NCBI GenBank assembly: GCA_041671045.1
Contig: JBAZCF010000004.1
Coordinates: 129,566-193,565 of the forward strand
DNA: 64,000 bases
DNA from: Parachlamydiales bacterium
GTDB lineage: Bacteria > Chlamydiota > Chlamydiia > Chlamydiales > JABDDJ01
Direction of reading: 5' to 3'
Below, piece after piece: positions 44,201 through 55,000 of this stretch (positions within the stretch are counted from its first letter, which is position 1; each line of letters begins with the position of its first letter). Made by a program: the position numbers and the translations under genes. The notes under the pieces are model-generated. The model was not told where the DNA came from. It saw only the letters and a list, made by a program, of their open reading frames with translations, and searched no databases.

Positions 44201-45906
44201 TCAGCCTTCTGAACCCCTAGAGCGCGCAGCTGCATTAACAAAGAAAGGGCGATAAGTTGGAGTATCTTATTTTCAGGCTTGCCCCAGCTCTGAACTTTGG
44301 CTAAAAGGGCTTCAGCTTCAAATACAATGCGCTCTTTGTATTTACTAAAAACCGGGATTGTACTTTCTGTTGCAATGGATAAAGAAAATACAGAAGTAAA
44401 AATATCTATCAAGAGGGGAGAGTATTCATCTAAAAAAAGATGAACCCTTTCAGTAGAGGTAGCAAGGGCGTTTGGGTCCCACTCCAACAAGATTTTAAAG
44501 CCTGTGTCATGAATGAGCTCAAGGAAGGGTTCATCGAATATTTTTGTAAGATGGACTTTCGAATTGTGCATTGAGGGGCATGCCAGCATAAGCCCAATAC
44601 TTGCATTTAACATCAGAGCTATGACTGAAGCAGGAATTCCGCTATGCCGTGCATTGAAAAGGGGATCACTAGCTTGGGTGTTTTCCGAGAACAACTTTTT
44701 GAATGCAAGTTGAGTATAAGGTTTCAATCCTTTTTGAAAATTTACCTCCCTCTCGCAGATGAGCTCAAAGGCTAAGAATAGAACAAATTTTATCTCGCTA
44801 GTATTGTCTGATTGCTCGTTAGTAATGTCTGAATGGCTGATCACATGATTATGGATGTATTCTGCAAATTTGGAAGCCCATTTTTTTTTATCATGGGATT
44901 TATTGGAAGCCCATTTATTTTTATCTTGGGATTTATTGAGAGCCCATTTTTTTTTATCTTGAAATTTATTGGAATGAGCGAACAAATAGGATGTCAGCAT
45001 AGAACGTTTATAGCATTTGTTTCCGTTAAGAAAGCCCCAAATAAGGCCTAGAAGGGCGAGGTAATTTTTATCAGCGGCCTCATCATCGTACATGATTTTA
45101 AGCAGTAAGTCTGCAAATGCGCGCCGGTGGCTGTTGGGGTATCTGCTAAGGGGGGTAATATGTAATTTGTCTTCATATAAGCTTGTGGGTGTAATAGCAA
45201 AATGGAACGCACTATTTCTAAAAAGTGAGAAATTATCCTCCTTATAATACCCTAAACCATAATCAATACGGTCTTCAGGGATTTTAATAAGCAGATTGGG
45301 TTCTTCTTCTGATATGGAAGATTTGAGCTCTTTCCCTATAAATGCACAAGCAGCTGTGTTAAGAATGAAGAGCTGTTTTTGGGTTACCGGCTTGGAAAAT
45401 TCAGCGCGTATGTCTAAATCTTTAGGTAAGACATCAAGGCGTTTTTCGGTGTTTGCATTCAATAAGGATGGCACCTCTATCAGTAGCTCCCTAACATATG
45501 TCTTTCCTGCAGCTTTTGGGGAGGTGGAACCGATTATCTTGAAATGTTTAATGGGGTTTCCAAGGGCTATAGAGGCTTCATATTGGGATTTTAAGAAGTC
45601 CGAGATCGTTTTGGAATTGTTGGTAGATTTTAAGGTGCGATTTAAGATGCTTTGAAGATTGATCTCAGCTTCTTCCAGGGCTTCTTCAGGAGGCAGAGGC
45701 TTTAAATATTCGGCTTTTAAGGAATAGGTTTCATCTAAATAGGGGAGAGCGTTTGCAATTTCCTGATCTTCTGGTGTTTCAACGGGATGAAATTTACCTT
45801 TATGTACTATAGGGATAGCTTCTGCAGAAGGAGAAGAAGATGAGATTAAGGGATTTTGATGGATAGGGGAAATAGTAGAGACGGCCGAAACAATCGTTAT
45901 AGACAT
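38236..45906 (-). CDS. Giant helical-repeat protein with N-terminal nucleotidyltransferase-like domain (paralogue 1)
   Basis: 2556 residues, one uninterrupted frame. A Ser/Thr/Pro-rich N-terminus (~45 residues) precedes a conserved domain at ~45-330. That domain has IIGSTSP (Gly126-Ser127), a DLDIRA segment (Asp163, Asp165) about 37 residues on, and IDYGLGYYKEDNF (Asp215). The G-S ... D-x-D order is that of polymerase-beta-type nucleotidyltransferases. After a 3 x 11-residue repeat (about 313-345) the rest is predicted alpha solenoid: hundreds of leucine-rich amphipathic helices, some HEAT/ARM-like (LQLIALSLLMQLRALGVQKAEEIL). A conserved GSLSRYYWVNDPKFAF block lies near residue 2150. It is homologous end to end with the next gene. 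No signal peptide or membrane helix is seen. Possibly a type III secreted effector; function unknown. Confidence 0.88.
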   Translation of the reverse strand: MSITIVSAVSTISPIHQNPLISSSSPSAEAIPIVHKGKFHPVETPEDQEIANALPYLDETYSLKAEYLKPLPPEEALEEAEINLQSILNRTLKSTNNSKTISDFLKSQYEASIALGNPIKHFKIIGSTSPKAAGKTYVRELLIEVPSLLNANTEKRLDVLPKDLDIRAEFSKPVTQKQLFILNTAACAFIGKELKSSISEEEPNLLIKIPEDRIDYGLGYYKEDNFSLFRNSAFHFAITPTSLYEDKLHITPLSRYPNSHRRAFADLLLKIMYDDEAADKNYLALLGLIWGFLNGNKCYKRSMLTSYLFAHSNKFQDKKKWALNKSQDKNKWASNKSHDKKKWASKFAEYIHNHVISHSDITNEQSDNTSEIKFVLFLAFELICEREVNFQKGLKPYTQLAFKKLFSENTQASDPLFNARHSGIPASVIALMLNASIGLMLACPSMHNSKVHLTKIFDEPFLELIHDTGFKILLEWDPNALATSTERVHLFLDEYSPLLIDIFTSVFSLSIATESTIPVFSKYKERIVFEAEALLAKVQSWGKPENKILQLIALSLLMQLRALGVQKAEEILCMTILPHVMNANHPLIRETAIQVGKSLLLSVSPKHMHSVILGYLIQCTPQGWMLALAYSGDPQLSAFAFELWRVQLIEKPAFELRFICRMLFYYPETAIDELQTAVNQGTLDTTSLKYLSDKLRLLMTSASHKISCWCKLYDLCSHRTINVSFEEAPLRDNYLKAFIKLKKTFNSQNPQQLEESCRQGILLADEISKLGSKFPWKNEFASVVEIFKSRLFKQLVPSYLNYWRRLFILLDDETPEVISKRCLYALSEMATDWLSVTPIPSENNLEVYRVILKIIEKFTEIQPSAPKLYALLLKAQSHPLFKDVTAIDLLRNETIKFLQNVGNSFSLTPLLTPALKRDSNLINESNYVLFLEIARTLVTEDTLESLNLSTAIAKTLATLKAHTPASKEWSAFSNHLLLSARHRDDAKLHQENALLVYEELKTDCLLEALQIEASKNVTVANPTFISLYNRMKTFSTSQRELYISLALQQISANPNVYLEWFQTANATPSFSNCETFSLMLAFMEKIPDDPALHLLVVRAAQKQNIQKSAAKTDEYEPLLKIISLLLNGNNLIPWKFLTSIKHLFPNDKRITKHYEYNLSEALKNNDYNQLIVYLLDSNNETSSDESKIISLRTLWADFTFTHPKMPDLIKKYAPLLNGSDWDCLWKWVEHKGKKTLAVHTFAIWKTSSQPTSNQTIVALGLHAPSELISLFDSLKDLFKCLRAETTIPPDKRRNILCRLFQCTEASSEDFILEVLNEAGRYKFKPALQHSILQVLIPLAFQKNYQNVLIVCCAYILITVEKHPKYNKQSIDLLFDNATKWPKKLDAQLAIHLFKIFEKSKALYKQTVLAGFFPWIVQATFQNGDIQKAKEIQISFISSYCAKYIKEIPKILAPYVFNILEETAPLSAVINCPYIFPLLHKALGKSVQARLDSLWYNTLFDMLHSAHSHTDPFYDALMMHLIIYFNNHPLLFTEAFKLIQAAVEVTVSRILASRDFTQQIKIHTDFEITFSPFKDMPSHMNQLNNLFLDVLLSPKGFLTPSQYYNLNSGNAQDLDKKTLDALEQCYDLTGAQSQIAFIDYLFQLNLKYYNALKDNLDYISVLKDLLERLFFHPAMDDEKLCRRVIPIAVGILSLCLKNQLYPLNNEYHRLLSFFLNNLDTDSQEIRLTTFEENISSFWLTFHYLRKSHPACLSRSIHRLYYFAFRDFENTDVNTFSNVYTTICELLPNTCKPVAMSRLTKSLFYFLQIHPSHRTGINFTLGTNLLCLGFQKFAVLVSHNPPDTTLETEILFKEVEFFLNTINLNNPIEWPNFIEMTVEKIYAAIIEASPLSDNLLPIFSHFLNSIFASTMKYGTMEERKTSFRNIFTLANDTYLSIECSRLVHCSINHPSKVFANPRSLLDILPQSMHEHISSCIIENKPPPSCNSQILVQLLIPLESICKLREQQQTPANNSKIKELIENAMGYCLSINMYDPSYSNGFRYKLEVLVHLFLISLSDSGFNLRAKTFANVLFKRKVLSNPKVIVHHSTNKSYFVFKHIAELLVENSSGDASYYNQNVICSVVNTLTQNISIHFSSIYKPGSLSRYYWVNDPKFAFLLLLLETEIDQAHRYPANEKKHTAAAFSLFQKMLTHTPRHGKGLYLAYNILLMNFEIHRLGEDTNINKYKEMQSKIFNSKSVDKYSLLYCMSNLIFECNRIYNIKGITPNISFALLDWNSRSQKEIINEAGTAFVNIWTYTTARECWGNVYIHMCLLAGLQTYLYKADSPGLVEMYAYIFNTLLRMLDISDYIPHAACKGLFHFLDKQHIQIFKYDQLKQKLMKILSKLIQTKPKDREIEDRIELELLAILDICIETQVFKGIEDSHQLQNYFEYLLLNQISLLNTPGDIEPKLRGWMILTSFLWKETEDNNELYLDQNKQNACLKLWVESLMNGDGLALNLLKSFIDEPKLLTIAGISELKVKLDLKLKNAPLLDQDTQIIISMCKKLLHFTKNKLQVVPN
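44871..44969. repeat. Three tandem copies of a 33-bp repeat inside the first giant gene
   Basis: Units at 44871-44903, 44904-44936 and 44937-44969 each have the form TGGAAGCCCATTTTTTTTTATC..GGGATTTAT cut at 33 bases. They encode three 11-residue units of the KKWASNKSxDK type. The repeats stay in frame and are absent from the paralogue, so they are a recent local expansion that may vary between strains. There are no spacers, so this is not a CRISPR array. Confidence 0.85.
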
Positions 45907-46013
45907 GATATTCCGTTATCTTTGTTATATACTCAATTGAACTTATAGAATCATCAAGATATCCTTTAATTTTATTTTTTTGTACTAGCCTTCTTAAGAG
46001 ATCTTTAGGGGTA

Positions 46014-49000
46014 TTACTTCTTGTTTTGTTCAATTATATGCCCTACTACCGCTGCAGATTGATTAACAATCATAAAATTGTTAATGTGAGTACTGTTACC
46101 TCTATGATACATAAAAATGGTAATATGGTTTTGAATGAGGGAAAATTCGTATTTGTTTTTCTTAAGAATTTCTAGGATAGTGGAGTTTGTTGTAAGGAGT
46201 TTATAAACAAATTGAGCATATACCCCTTTCTTATCATATAGATCTAAAAGCCATTTGGTTAATAACTTCGCCTGAGTTAGCCTATTTTCCTGTACTCTGG
46301 ACCACGCCGGTACAGAATCAATGTCATAACATAAAAAGCCCGTAACTCTGCCGAGGTGGGAAGTTAATTTATTCTGGGCATCCGTAATTTCAGGATAGGA
46401 TAGAAGCTCAGTAGCGAATCTTATGGCAAGACTTAAATGCGAATAGAGTCTGTCATAACCTTCCTCATCGTCATAGACGCCCTGTGTGATAGCTCCTAAC
46501 GTTACTCCTAATATGCATTTTAAGGGTTTGAAACGCTGGTCTTTCGTACGCGTTGCAAAGGGTTCAGAATTTCCAAACGTATGCCATTTAGACAGGATTT
46601 TGACTAATATTTTTATACAGGCTCCACTCTTCATTTTTTTAAAATTAAGAGGAGATTCTAAAAAGGCATTATTGAGAGAAGTAAGACATTCTTCAGACGA
46701 AATAGTGGTTGTTTCAATTCTCTTAAGGTAAGCATTGAAATACTTTTCAAATAAGTACATAAGAGCATGTGGATCGTTGGAAAAGACCTCATTCTCGAAT
46801 GAATACAATAAATTTCCTTGGATAATAAGGTGCTGCCAGGAAAGATCTTTTCCAAAGAATTTCCAGAGGTATTTTAAAGCCGATTTATTCAAATTCATTT
46901 GCTGCTGCATCATTTTTTCCTGAACGTTTTCTTTCAAGAATACAAGCCGCCCTTTGCAAATGATAAAAGTGCAAATACATTTAATGATCGGCACATGTTT
47001 GAGGTGTGTATCCGAAATACATTCTAAATAACCCTTCAGTAATTCGACATGGTTCAAAAATCTATCCGGATCACTAATTGCTGCATAGTTCATTAATACG
47101 TGTATTAAAGCATAGGGGAAGATACAGGGATCTGCACGGAATATCACATACGTATCTTTCAAGTGTTTGTAAGCAATTTGTAAAAATCTAGAAGGAGATT
47201 CTTCGGATGTAGCTAAAGCTGCTTCAAGCAAACCTAATTGGATTGCAGCCTTTCTGTTTCTATTCCAATAGACTTTTGTCAAGGAGCCGGGTTTGCACAC
47301 ATCTTGCAAACTAGGGTGGTTTCTATGGGTGATCTTTTCATTGCTTGCAATGCCTTCCAGGCTTTCGATGAGTTTTTTTGCTTCTTCATTATCGCTTAAG
47401 AGATGGGTGAACTGTATTGCTTGGATAAATAATTCAGGTTGCTTTTCTAGAGGGAGCTGTGAATATAGCTTTAAATAGAATTGAATTTTAGTTGCACGAT
47501 TTGCAGCGGAAGAAAATTCGCGTTGGACTAGCAGATAGTGCAAGGCCTCAAGTTGGTTTTTGTTTAATAGTTTATTATTTGAAGCAACTTTCAGATACGA
47601 AAGTAACTTTTCACTCACTACAGTCTTACAAGCTATGAGCGCTACTATTGCAGGGAATAATACATCCTTTGTAATAGCGTCATCCACTGGTGGTGATTCA
47701 CCAAAAGCGCGTTCAAAATACTCTATTCCTAGAGGCGTCAACAGCGGGTCATTCATTTTTAACAATGCAGCAGAAGCAAGTAAGAGATTCATCCCTATGG
47801 AACAATCTGTCATCCCTAATATCAGTGCAACAGGAGATAGATTAGCCTTGAAAAGTTGATAAAGATGCTTTTCAAATACTGTTTTAAGGAGTTTCAATTC
47901 CTTCGGTGAATAGTTTTGTTTGGAGCTTTCTATGAGACAGTGGGTAATCTCATCAAAGTATTGTGCTTCGTGGACTGTTTCTATTATAGCTAGGTTAATT
48001 TTTCTGCATTCCTGTGTGAATTCAATGATCCATCCACGAAGCATCATCAGCTCTCTTGCATGCTTGCTGAAATCGATGTAATTCTTGGTAAAATGTAGGA
48101 GTGCATGCAATGCGAAGTCATGCTTTTCAGAAGGTTTAAGGAGGGAGGAGAATATTTCCAGAACTTCATGGGTCGGAGTAGGAAGATGAAATGCTGTGTT
48201 TGATAGCTGTCTTATGATGTGAAGATAGTGTGTAGAGGGTAAGAGCGCGCAGTTTTCCCAGAAATTCGGCTGCTGGCTTAAATTACGCAATAGATATTTC
48301 TGATATCCAGGAGCCTCTGATTGCTCACTTGTATCGTATAAAGTTCTTACAACTACTTTGAACGCTTTGGATGTTTGAGGCAGTGAAATGGGACATGTAC
48401 TGCAAAAGTGGAATAGCTTTTGTAGCAGTGTGATTTGCTGCTGTTCCTGCGGTAAATCTAAGAATTTTCTAGTAAATATAGTTAATAGAGAGGAAACGTT
48501 TTTTCTATAGAGAAGGAGTAACTGCAATATATCTTCAGCCATTTCTGGAAATGGGGCTGAACGCGCTGTAAGCAGATCAAAAATGAGATTAATATTTTCA
48601 AGGCTGAGGGGATAAGTGCTTTCTGAAGAGAGGAGAAGTTTAAGGATCATTTGGGTTAGAAAAACAACTCTCTGGTCTTGATTTTCAAAGGTTTTAAGAA
48701 TCTGCAAATATTTGAGCGCACGATCAATTTTCTTAAAATGACAGGCAGATTGTCCTGCAAAGCAATACAATGAATAGGCATGTTCAAGCGGAAATGACTT
48801 AACTTTACTGAAATACTCTTCGAATTCATTAAAGAAGCCTTTATTAAGCATATTCTCAAAGGACTGTATGTATATGCAGTTATTGGTATTTTGAGGGATG
48901 TTTTCAAGAAGATAAGAGAAGGTCCATTCAAAAGAATGCTCATTATTTTGCAGGAATGTTTGCAACTCAGAATAAATGCGATAAATCCATTGACGTTTTG

Positions 49001-52000
49001 CCATATTGGAGGCTGCATCATTAAAGAAATCTGCCCCTTTTGCAAAGTGGATTAGGTCGCAGCCTAAGGCAAATTCAGCGGACTCTTGAGGCTTTTTAAG
49101 TACTTCAGAAGTCAAATTCAAGTATAGAGGTGTGATATCAGGATGAGAAATACTGATACACTGTATTTTCAGAAAATGAAGGAAGCGAAATACAAGGGCA
49201 TATAAGGAAGTTTGTGACGTTTTGTCGCTATTATTTTCTAAAGCGTGCTGAAAAACAGTATCGCCCTGTTTGTAGAGATAGGCAAAAACAGCTCCCAGGG
49301 TATGGTTTAAATCAGCTAACGCATTTTCAGATTCAAGAAGGATGGGACATTCAGCATAAATCTCACATAAGCTTATATAAAGAAAAGAATATTCAAACCC
49401 TCTGAAAGCAGCTTCTTTGGTGGTTTCATTAAAAAAAGTTTTTGCTTTGTCATAGACTTCCCTCATGACTTTTAGAGGTTTGCCTTCATAAGTCAGTAAA
49501 GTGAAATAGAAGGTGTCATACATGTTAGAAGGCAAGTGCTTTATTATTTTCCAAATAATTTGATCGAATTGGTCTTTACTAAGTTTTGCCAAATACCATT
49601 GCAATACAGCGACAGAGAGTTTTTTTGAAAGTGATGCATGAATATCCACTGCAAATTCCACAAGGAACTGAATGATCTCAGGATCATTTCCCCCTAAACA
49701 GGGATGGTTCATTGTTAAGTCAATCACTTGGAGAAGGATTTCTTTACGAATATCATTCTCTACGGAAGTGTCAGCATTCAGATGGCTGCATTTTTTACAG
49801 ATAGCAATAAGACACTTGGACAATACCCTCAGAAAGTCATTATATTTTGTTGACATGATGATGATATTGGTATGCGGGAGGTAGCTATAGTAATCTGTAG
49901 GGGAGAACATCAAAGCATCTTTAAGAGAGGACAAATAGGATATGCAGCCTTGGGCTAAAGAGACATGGCCGTCTTCAATAAGATGGGAAGGGTTCTCAAG
50001 GCTATTTTTGCATTTTGAAAAGAAAAAATAATAGGCTTGTAATAACTGCATTCTATCTTGAATATGTAACGCCTCCCCCTTAACGGCGTTATCAAGAAAA
50101 CAACTGAAATTGTAATAGAATTGATACGGGAATTCCAGTTTGTCGATTTTGGCACGCAGAAGACTAAGTGCGTGGATAAGTATGCCTATTTTATTTTTCC
50201 CTAAAGAGGGTTTTTTGAAGCAGTAGTTGATAAGTGAAACGATGGAATGTTCAAATACTGCAGGCTTAGACTCTAAAAGATGGTCAAAAACACGCCAAAA
50301 AATAGGGATATGATCTTCAAGTGATTTTTTTTGTGGTATTTCTTCTTGCAAGAAGAAATAGACAATTTCAAGATACTCCGGCGTAAAAGCAAATCCTTTT
50401 TCCTTGGCAACGGCTAAGATTCTTTTACAGGACACATTATATTCAATGAATGTTTCTGAAGAAGTGGCGTACAGGCTAAAGAAGATGTGGTCTAACAGTG
50501 TGATGATATCATCACAAAAAGTATCATAAATATTGAAAGGGGTGTCTTTTAATAGCGGAAAGAGGACTTTTTCAACACTTTCAAGATGTGGGGAAACAAC
50601 CTCTTTCTCCATTCTGAATGTGCGGACAAGAATATTGCAAAGGAGAACTTTGTTTATAGTCGCTTGTTTCTTATCGGATTGCCTATTAAGCAGGGTTAAG
50701 ATTTCGTTGAAGTAGAAGTTATAATTTGCGATATCTTTATGTACTTTTAGCACGCTTGTAAGAGCTGCAAAGATATTAATCAGAGTATTTTGCTGCAGTA
50801 AGAACTCTGAATGGTTAGTAAATAATTTTAAATTTTGTAAATTTATTCTTCTTTGGTTGTCTTTTGACAAGCTAGACGTATCGATAAGGATGTGGTGCAG
50901 TAATACTTTTTGGAGCAGTTCTTTACGTTTTTTTTCACGCTGAGGATCTAGCTTTTGTATTCCGAGCTTTACTAAGACTAGAACGAGTTGCGGGTGGGAA
51001 AAAGGTTCTTCAGATGCTTTTGATATTACTTCTAAAAGCGGATGAATTGCTTTATCTGCAATATGCTCAAATGCCAAAGCTACTTCAAATAGCGCGGACA
51101 TTCTGCCTAATTTTAACTTATTGATTGGAGTTTCTTCCCCAAGATCAACGTGGAATAGCCAATGGAGGGTATTATGCTTTGGGTTAGGCGTAAAAGATCT
51201 GTTATCCAGCAAATAGCGTAAGAATAGCAGCAATTGGGTAGCGTTATAAACACCGGGAGATGTAGGCCAGTCATGTGATAAATAAGGATCAATATGTTTC
51301 TTCAGAATAGCCGGTGGAATCTGACCTCCTTTAAGCAAAGCAGAGGTATGAGTTATGCAAACTTCAAGAAGAGAATAATAATTCCTTGTTAAGGCATATT
51401 GTATAGCCTTGGTGTAAATATTTGTTTTGATAGCCTCTGTGGTTTCCAAGCTATCACATAATTTGAGCCAATCCAAAAGAAGGCTTTCTTCACACTTCTT
51501 CTTAGTTAGAAAAATGAAGATTTTACTTATTAAGGATGGAGGGATCTTTAGTGCTCTCAAAAACGTTTTACATTGATCCAAGTTATTTAAATAAGTTAGG
51601 GAGTCCTCTAGACCGCATTGGATAATTCCTTGAAAGACAAACTCATTGCAAGGCAATCCTGTGCCTTTCCATACTGAATAAACGTCTTTGGCTAACTGAG
51701 TTTTTGCGGTAGGGGCAACTTTAATCCAAATATACTCCCAAAGGTCTGATGAGATCTGTGCTTTGTACTTTAATAGAGTAGAATTCAGTTTAGTAGGGAC
51801 GAGTTGTCCGTCCTCAAAAATAAATCTAAAGGCTTTTTCGATGAGGACAAGATCTTTGCAATCAAAGTATTTCGAAGTAAATAGGCTTACAGCTTCAAAA
51901 GGTTTTCCTACGCTTATAATGTCTTGGAGTGCTTTTTCCGCACAACCTTGCCACAAGTCTTTTATTTCAGGCACAGCAAAAGGATAGATAAGTTCTAACA

Positions 52001-55000
52001 AAGTCCAGCTAAGTGAAGAAGAGTTTTTCAGGATTAATCTTGTAGCTTTGGAAGCAATCAGGGGAGTGAGCGTGGGGTTTTTGTTGAGTAACAAAGATTT
52101 TAATAGTGTGCTGATCGTATCTATAATAGGCTTAGGATTTTGTATAACTAAGTTATGAATGCATTCAAACCATGGTTCTGCCTCGATAGGGGGTTGTAAT
52201 GCGCAGGAAAGGCACCATTCGGTCGCTTGTGCTATGTATTGGGGTTTGTTAAAAAAGAGATGCATGCAAGAAGTAAGAAAATTCTTCTGATCTGATGACA
52301 ACTCTTTATATTTGCTGCAAAGTTCCAGTAAGGATTTGTAGGCTTCCGGCAGCCCTTTTGCTATTTCAATTTCCACAGCTTCCAAAAGCAGGCCGTTCTT
52401 GAGTGTATATGCAGCCATTTGAGCATGCGTAAGGTGTAATTGTTGGTCCGAATGGCGCCTTGCTGCTAGTGTAAGCGCATAGCTTAGATGATGCCATTCT
52501 TGCAGGTGAGAGAGGCCATTTCCATTATTCTGAAGGATCTCTTTTACGCCATTAATAGCTTCTAAAGAGCCTTCGGAAAGTAAGTGGGAGATCAGCCGAA
52601 GACGGGCAGCAGGAGATAATGAGGGTATAAATGCAATTTTGTTTTTAATAGCTTCTTCTAAGAGCGGAATAATGGGAAAATTTAAACATGCGGGTGCTTC
52701 GAAAAATGCAACAAGAGGGCTTATAAGACAGTTTTTTTCTTGTATGTCATTAACTTGTATGTCTTTGAATAGTGAATGCCCTATGCAAACCTTTAATAAC
52801 CGATATTCCCGTTCAGAACCTTTTATATGTGCATGCAGCTGTTCAAGCACAAATACAAGGAAACTCCTCAAATGTTTTTCTTCATTCTTCTGAAAATTAG
52901 TAAAATTCAACCAACGGATAGCCAAAGCGGAAATAGAAGAAAGTACGAGTTTGTTGACAGGTTTATTAGGAAGGTTTTTTTCCAGAAGTATGAAGAAGCT
53001 TTTCCAAACGCTAGCCAAGTCAGCTTCCATCCCTGTAAAAATTCTGGAAGACAAGATTTGGGCAGCTATTTGACACACTCTTTGCCAAGGAAGCTTCTCA
53101 CAGATATCAATAAGAAAGGCTCCTAAGGCATGAATTTCTTGACGAAGCGCGTACTGATTGTTTGTATCTTTAGCTTTTTTGTATTCACGATAGAAAGCAC
53201 TGTAGTAGAGAAGAATTTTATCCTTGAAATCTTCAGGTGTAACTTCTAGATCAATAAAAAGATCCTCACAGTTGTCTGATATCACTACCCAATGCGACAA
53301 AAATAAGGGGATGTTTTGTGTAAAGGTCTTTAACTTTGCCTTCAATTCTGTCTTTAAATCGTTATCGATCAAACCTTCGCCTTTTCTATATGCATCAAGA
53401 CAATCCAAACCTTCTGCAGGAAAATAAACCATCAGGTCTAAAATAAAGCGTGTATTAAGGTCGTTAGATAGCGACGGGACGTCTTTCCAACGATTTTTGG
53501 CTATTGTTACGAATTTCAATACTTTTGTTGCAGCTAAAGCCCTTAGCCATTTAGCCAAAGTGTAACATTCTTGTAATTCTATCTTCACTAGGGTGTGAAG
53601 GTGCGTTGGCGTTCCGGATAGAAGTAAATGGGTCGCTGCTTTTAAGGTTAGGGTACGTAGAGTTTCATTGTCGCAGGAAAGCAGGGAAGGGATAGCATTT
53701 GAAAATATCAAATCTTCAAGCCCTTTCACACCGATTGCATGCATTTGTATTATTAACGAAAATCCTACAAATTGGAGAAGAGGTTCATTTGACTTTAATA
53801 AAGCTTCTGCTCTTTCCACACTCGATGGATCTACAGAGGGCAATTGATCGGCATATTTTTTTAATAAAGTTATCTCAAAATTATCCTCTAAAGATGGACA
53901 GCAAGTATTTCTAATGATGGCGATGATTTCATCTTTTGAAGAGTTGACAAAGGGTAAAAGAGTTTCCTGTATATTTGAAGGGACATCGAGAGACCATGAT
54001 AGCATCCAATGCAATCCTTGGGGTGTTTCAAGCTGAATATGAGGTGCATCATCAAACAGGCAGGATAACTGATAGGAATAACCTTCGTTCATAACTTTGG
54101 AATCGGCATGGGAACCCCAAACAAGTCCTACGCCGCACTGAATAAATGTGCTAATAATAGAAGCGGGCAGCCCTTTTTTACGCGCACAGTACAACCAATG
54201 GTCTGAAGAGGGGGCTGTTATCATTAAATTCATCCAGGCACTATCAATCAAGCCTTTGCTAAAATTCACTTTAACTTCCGGAGATGCATTTTCTAGTAAG
54301 CTTTCGTACTGCAGGAAAAATATTAGACGCGTCTCTGTATTTTGGTTGAGATGCCCTTTCAAGCTATTATTAATGTTTCCGGCTATCTTGCTTGGCCATA
54401 AGCCCCACTTATCTTCAAAATGGAGGGCATGATTTCTAATCCAGGATTGATAAAGGGAGCGATGATAGCATTTTTTGCCTCGTACGATTTCTGAAACCAT
54501 CGTAATGACAGCAATGTAGTTCTTTTTATCAGCTTCTTGTTCGTCCATCACGTCGATCAATCCTAAAGATTGATCCACATAAGCTTTTAAAGGGGCATCA
54601 TGCGAACACAGCAAGACCAGCTCAATTTGCCCTTTTGATAATGCCTCAGCATTGAGGCCCACTTGAACGGAAGTCCGATCAGTCAAACAAAAATCTTTAA
54701 AATTCCCATACCCATATTCAATAGGAATAGAGGAGTCGCTTTTTGGATATTTTCCCCCTTCAATTTTTAGGACTACATTAGGATCAAAGCGAGACGGGTT
54801 ATTATTTAAGGTTGTTTGCAAATAGGTATTGGCTAATGTGATATGCGCTTGGACTTGATCCTGGTTCACTCTGTGCCTTGTTTGAGCACGCACGTCTAAG
54901 TCATTAGGTTTTGTTTCAAGGTTTTGACGTCCCTGTGGATCCAATAGAGAAGGCAATTTTCCTTCTTGAAGGAACTTTTCATAAAAGGTTTTTCCGCCGT

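Noticed and set aside
44871..44969. Possible CRISPR repeats
   Set aside because: The units are directly adjacent, with no spacers, and lie within a coding frame.
45800..46033. 77-codon minus-strand frame across the giant-gene junction
   Set aside because: It overlaps the ends of both giant genes, has no ribosome-binding site and no resemblance to known proteins.
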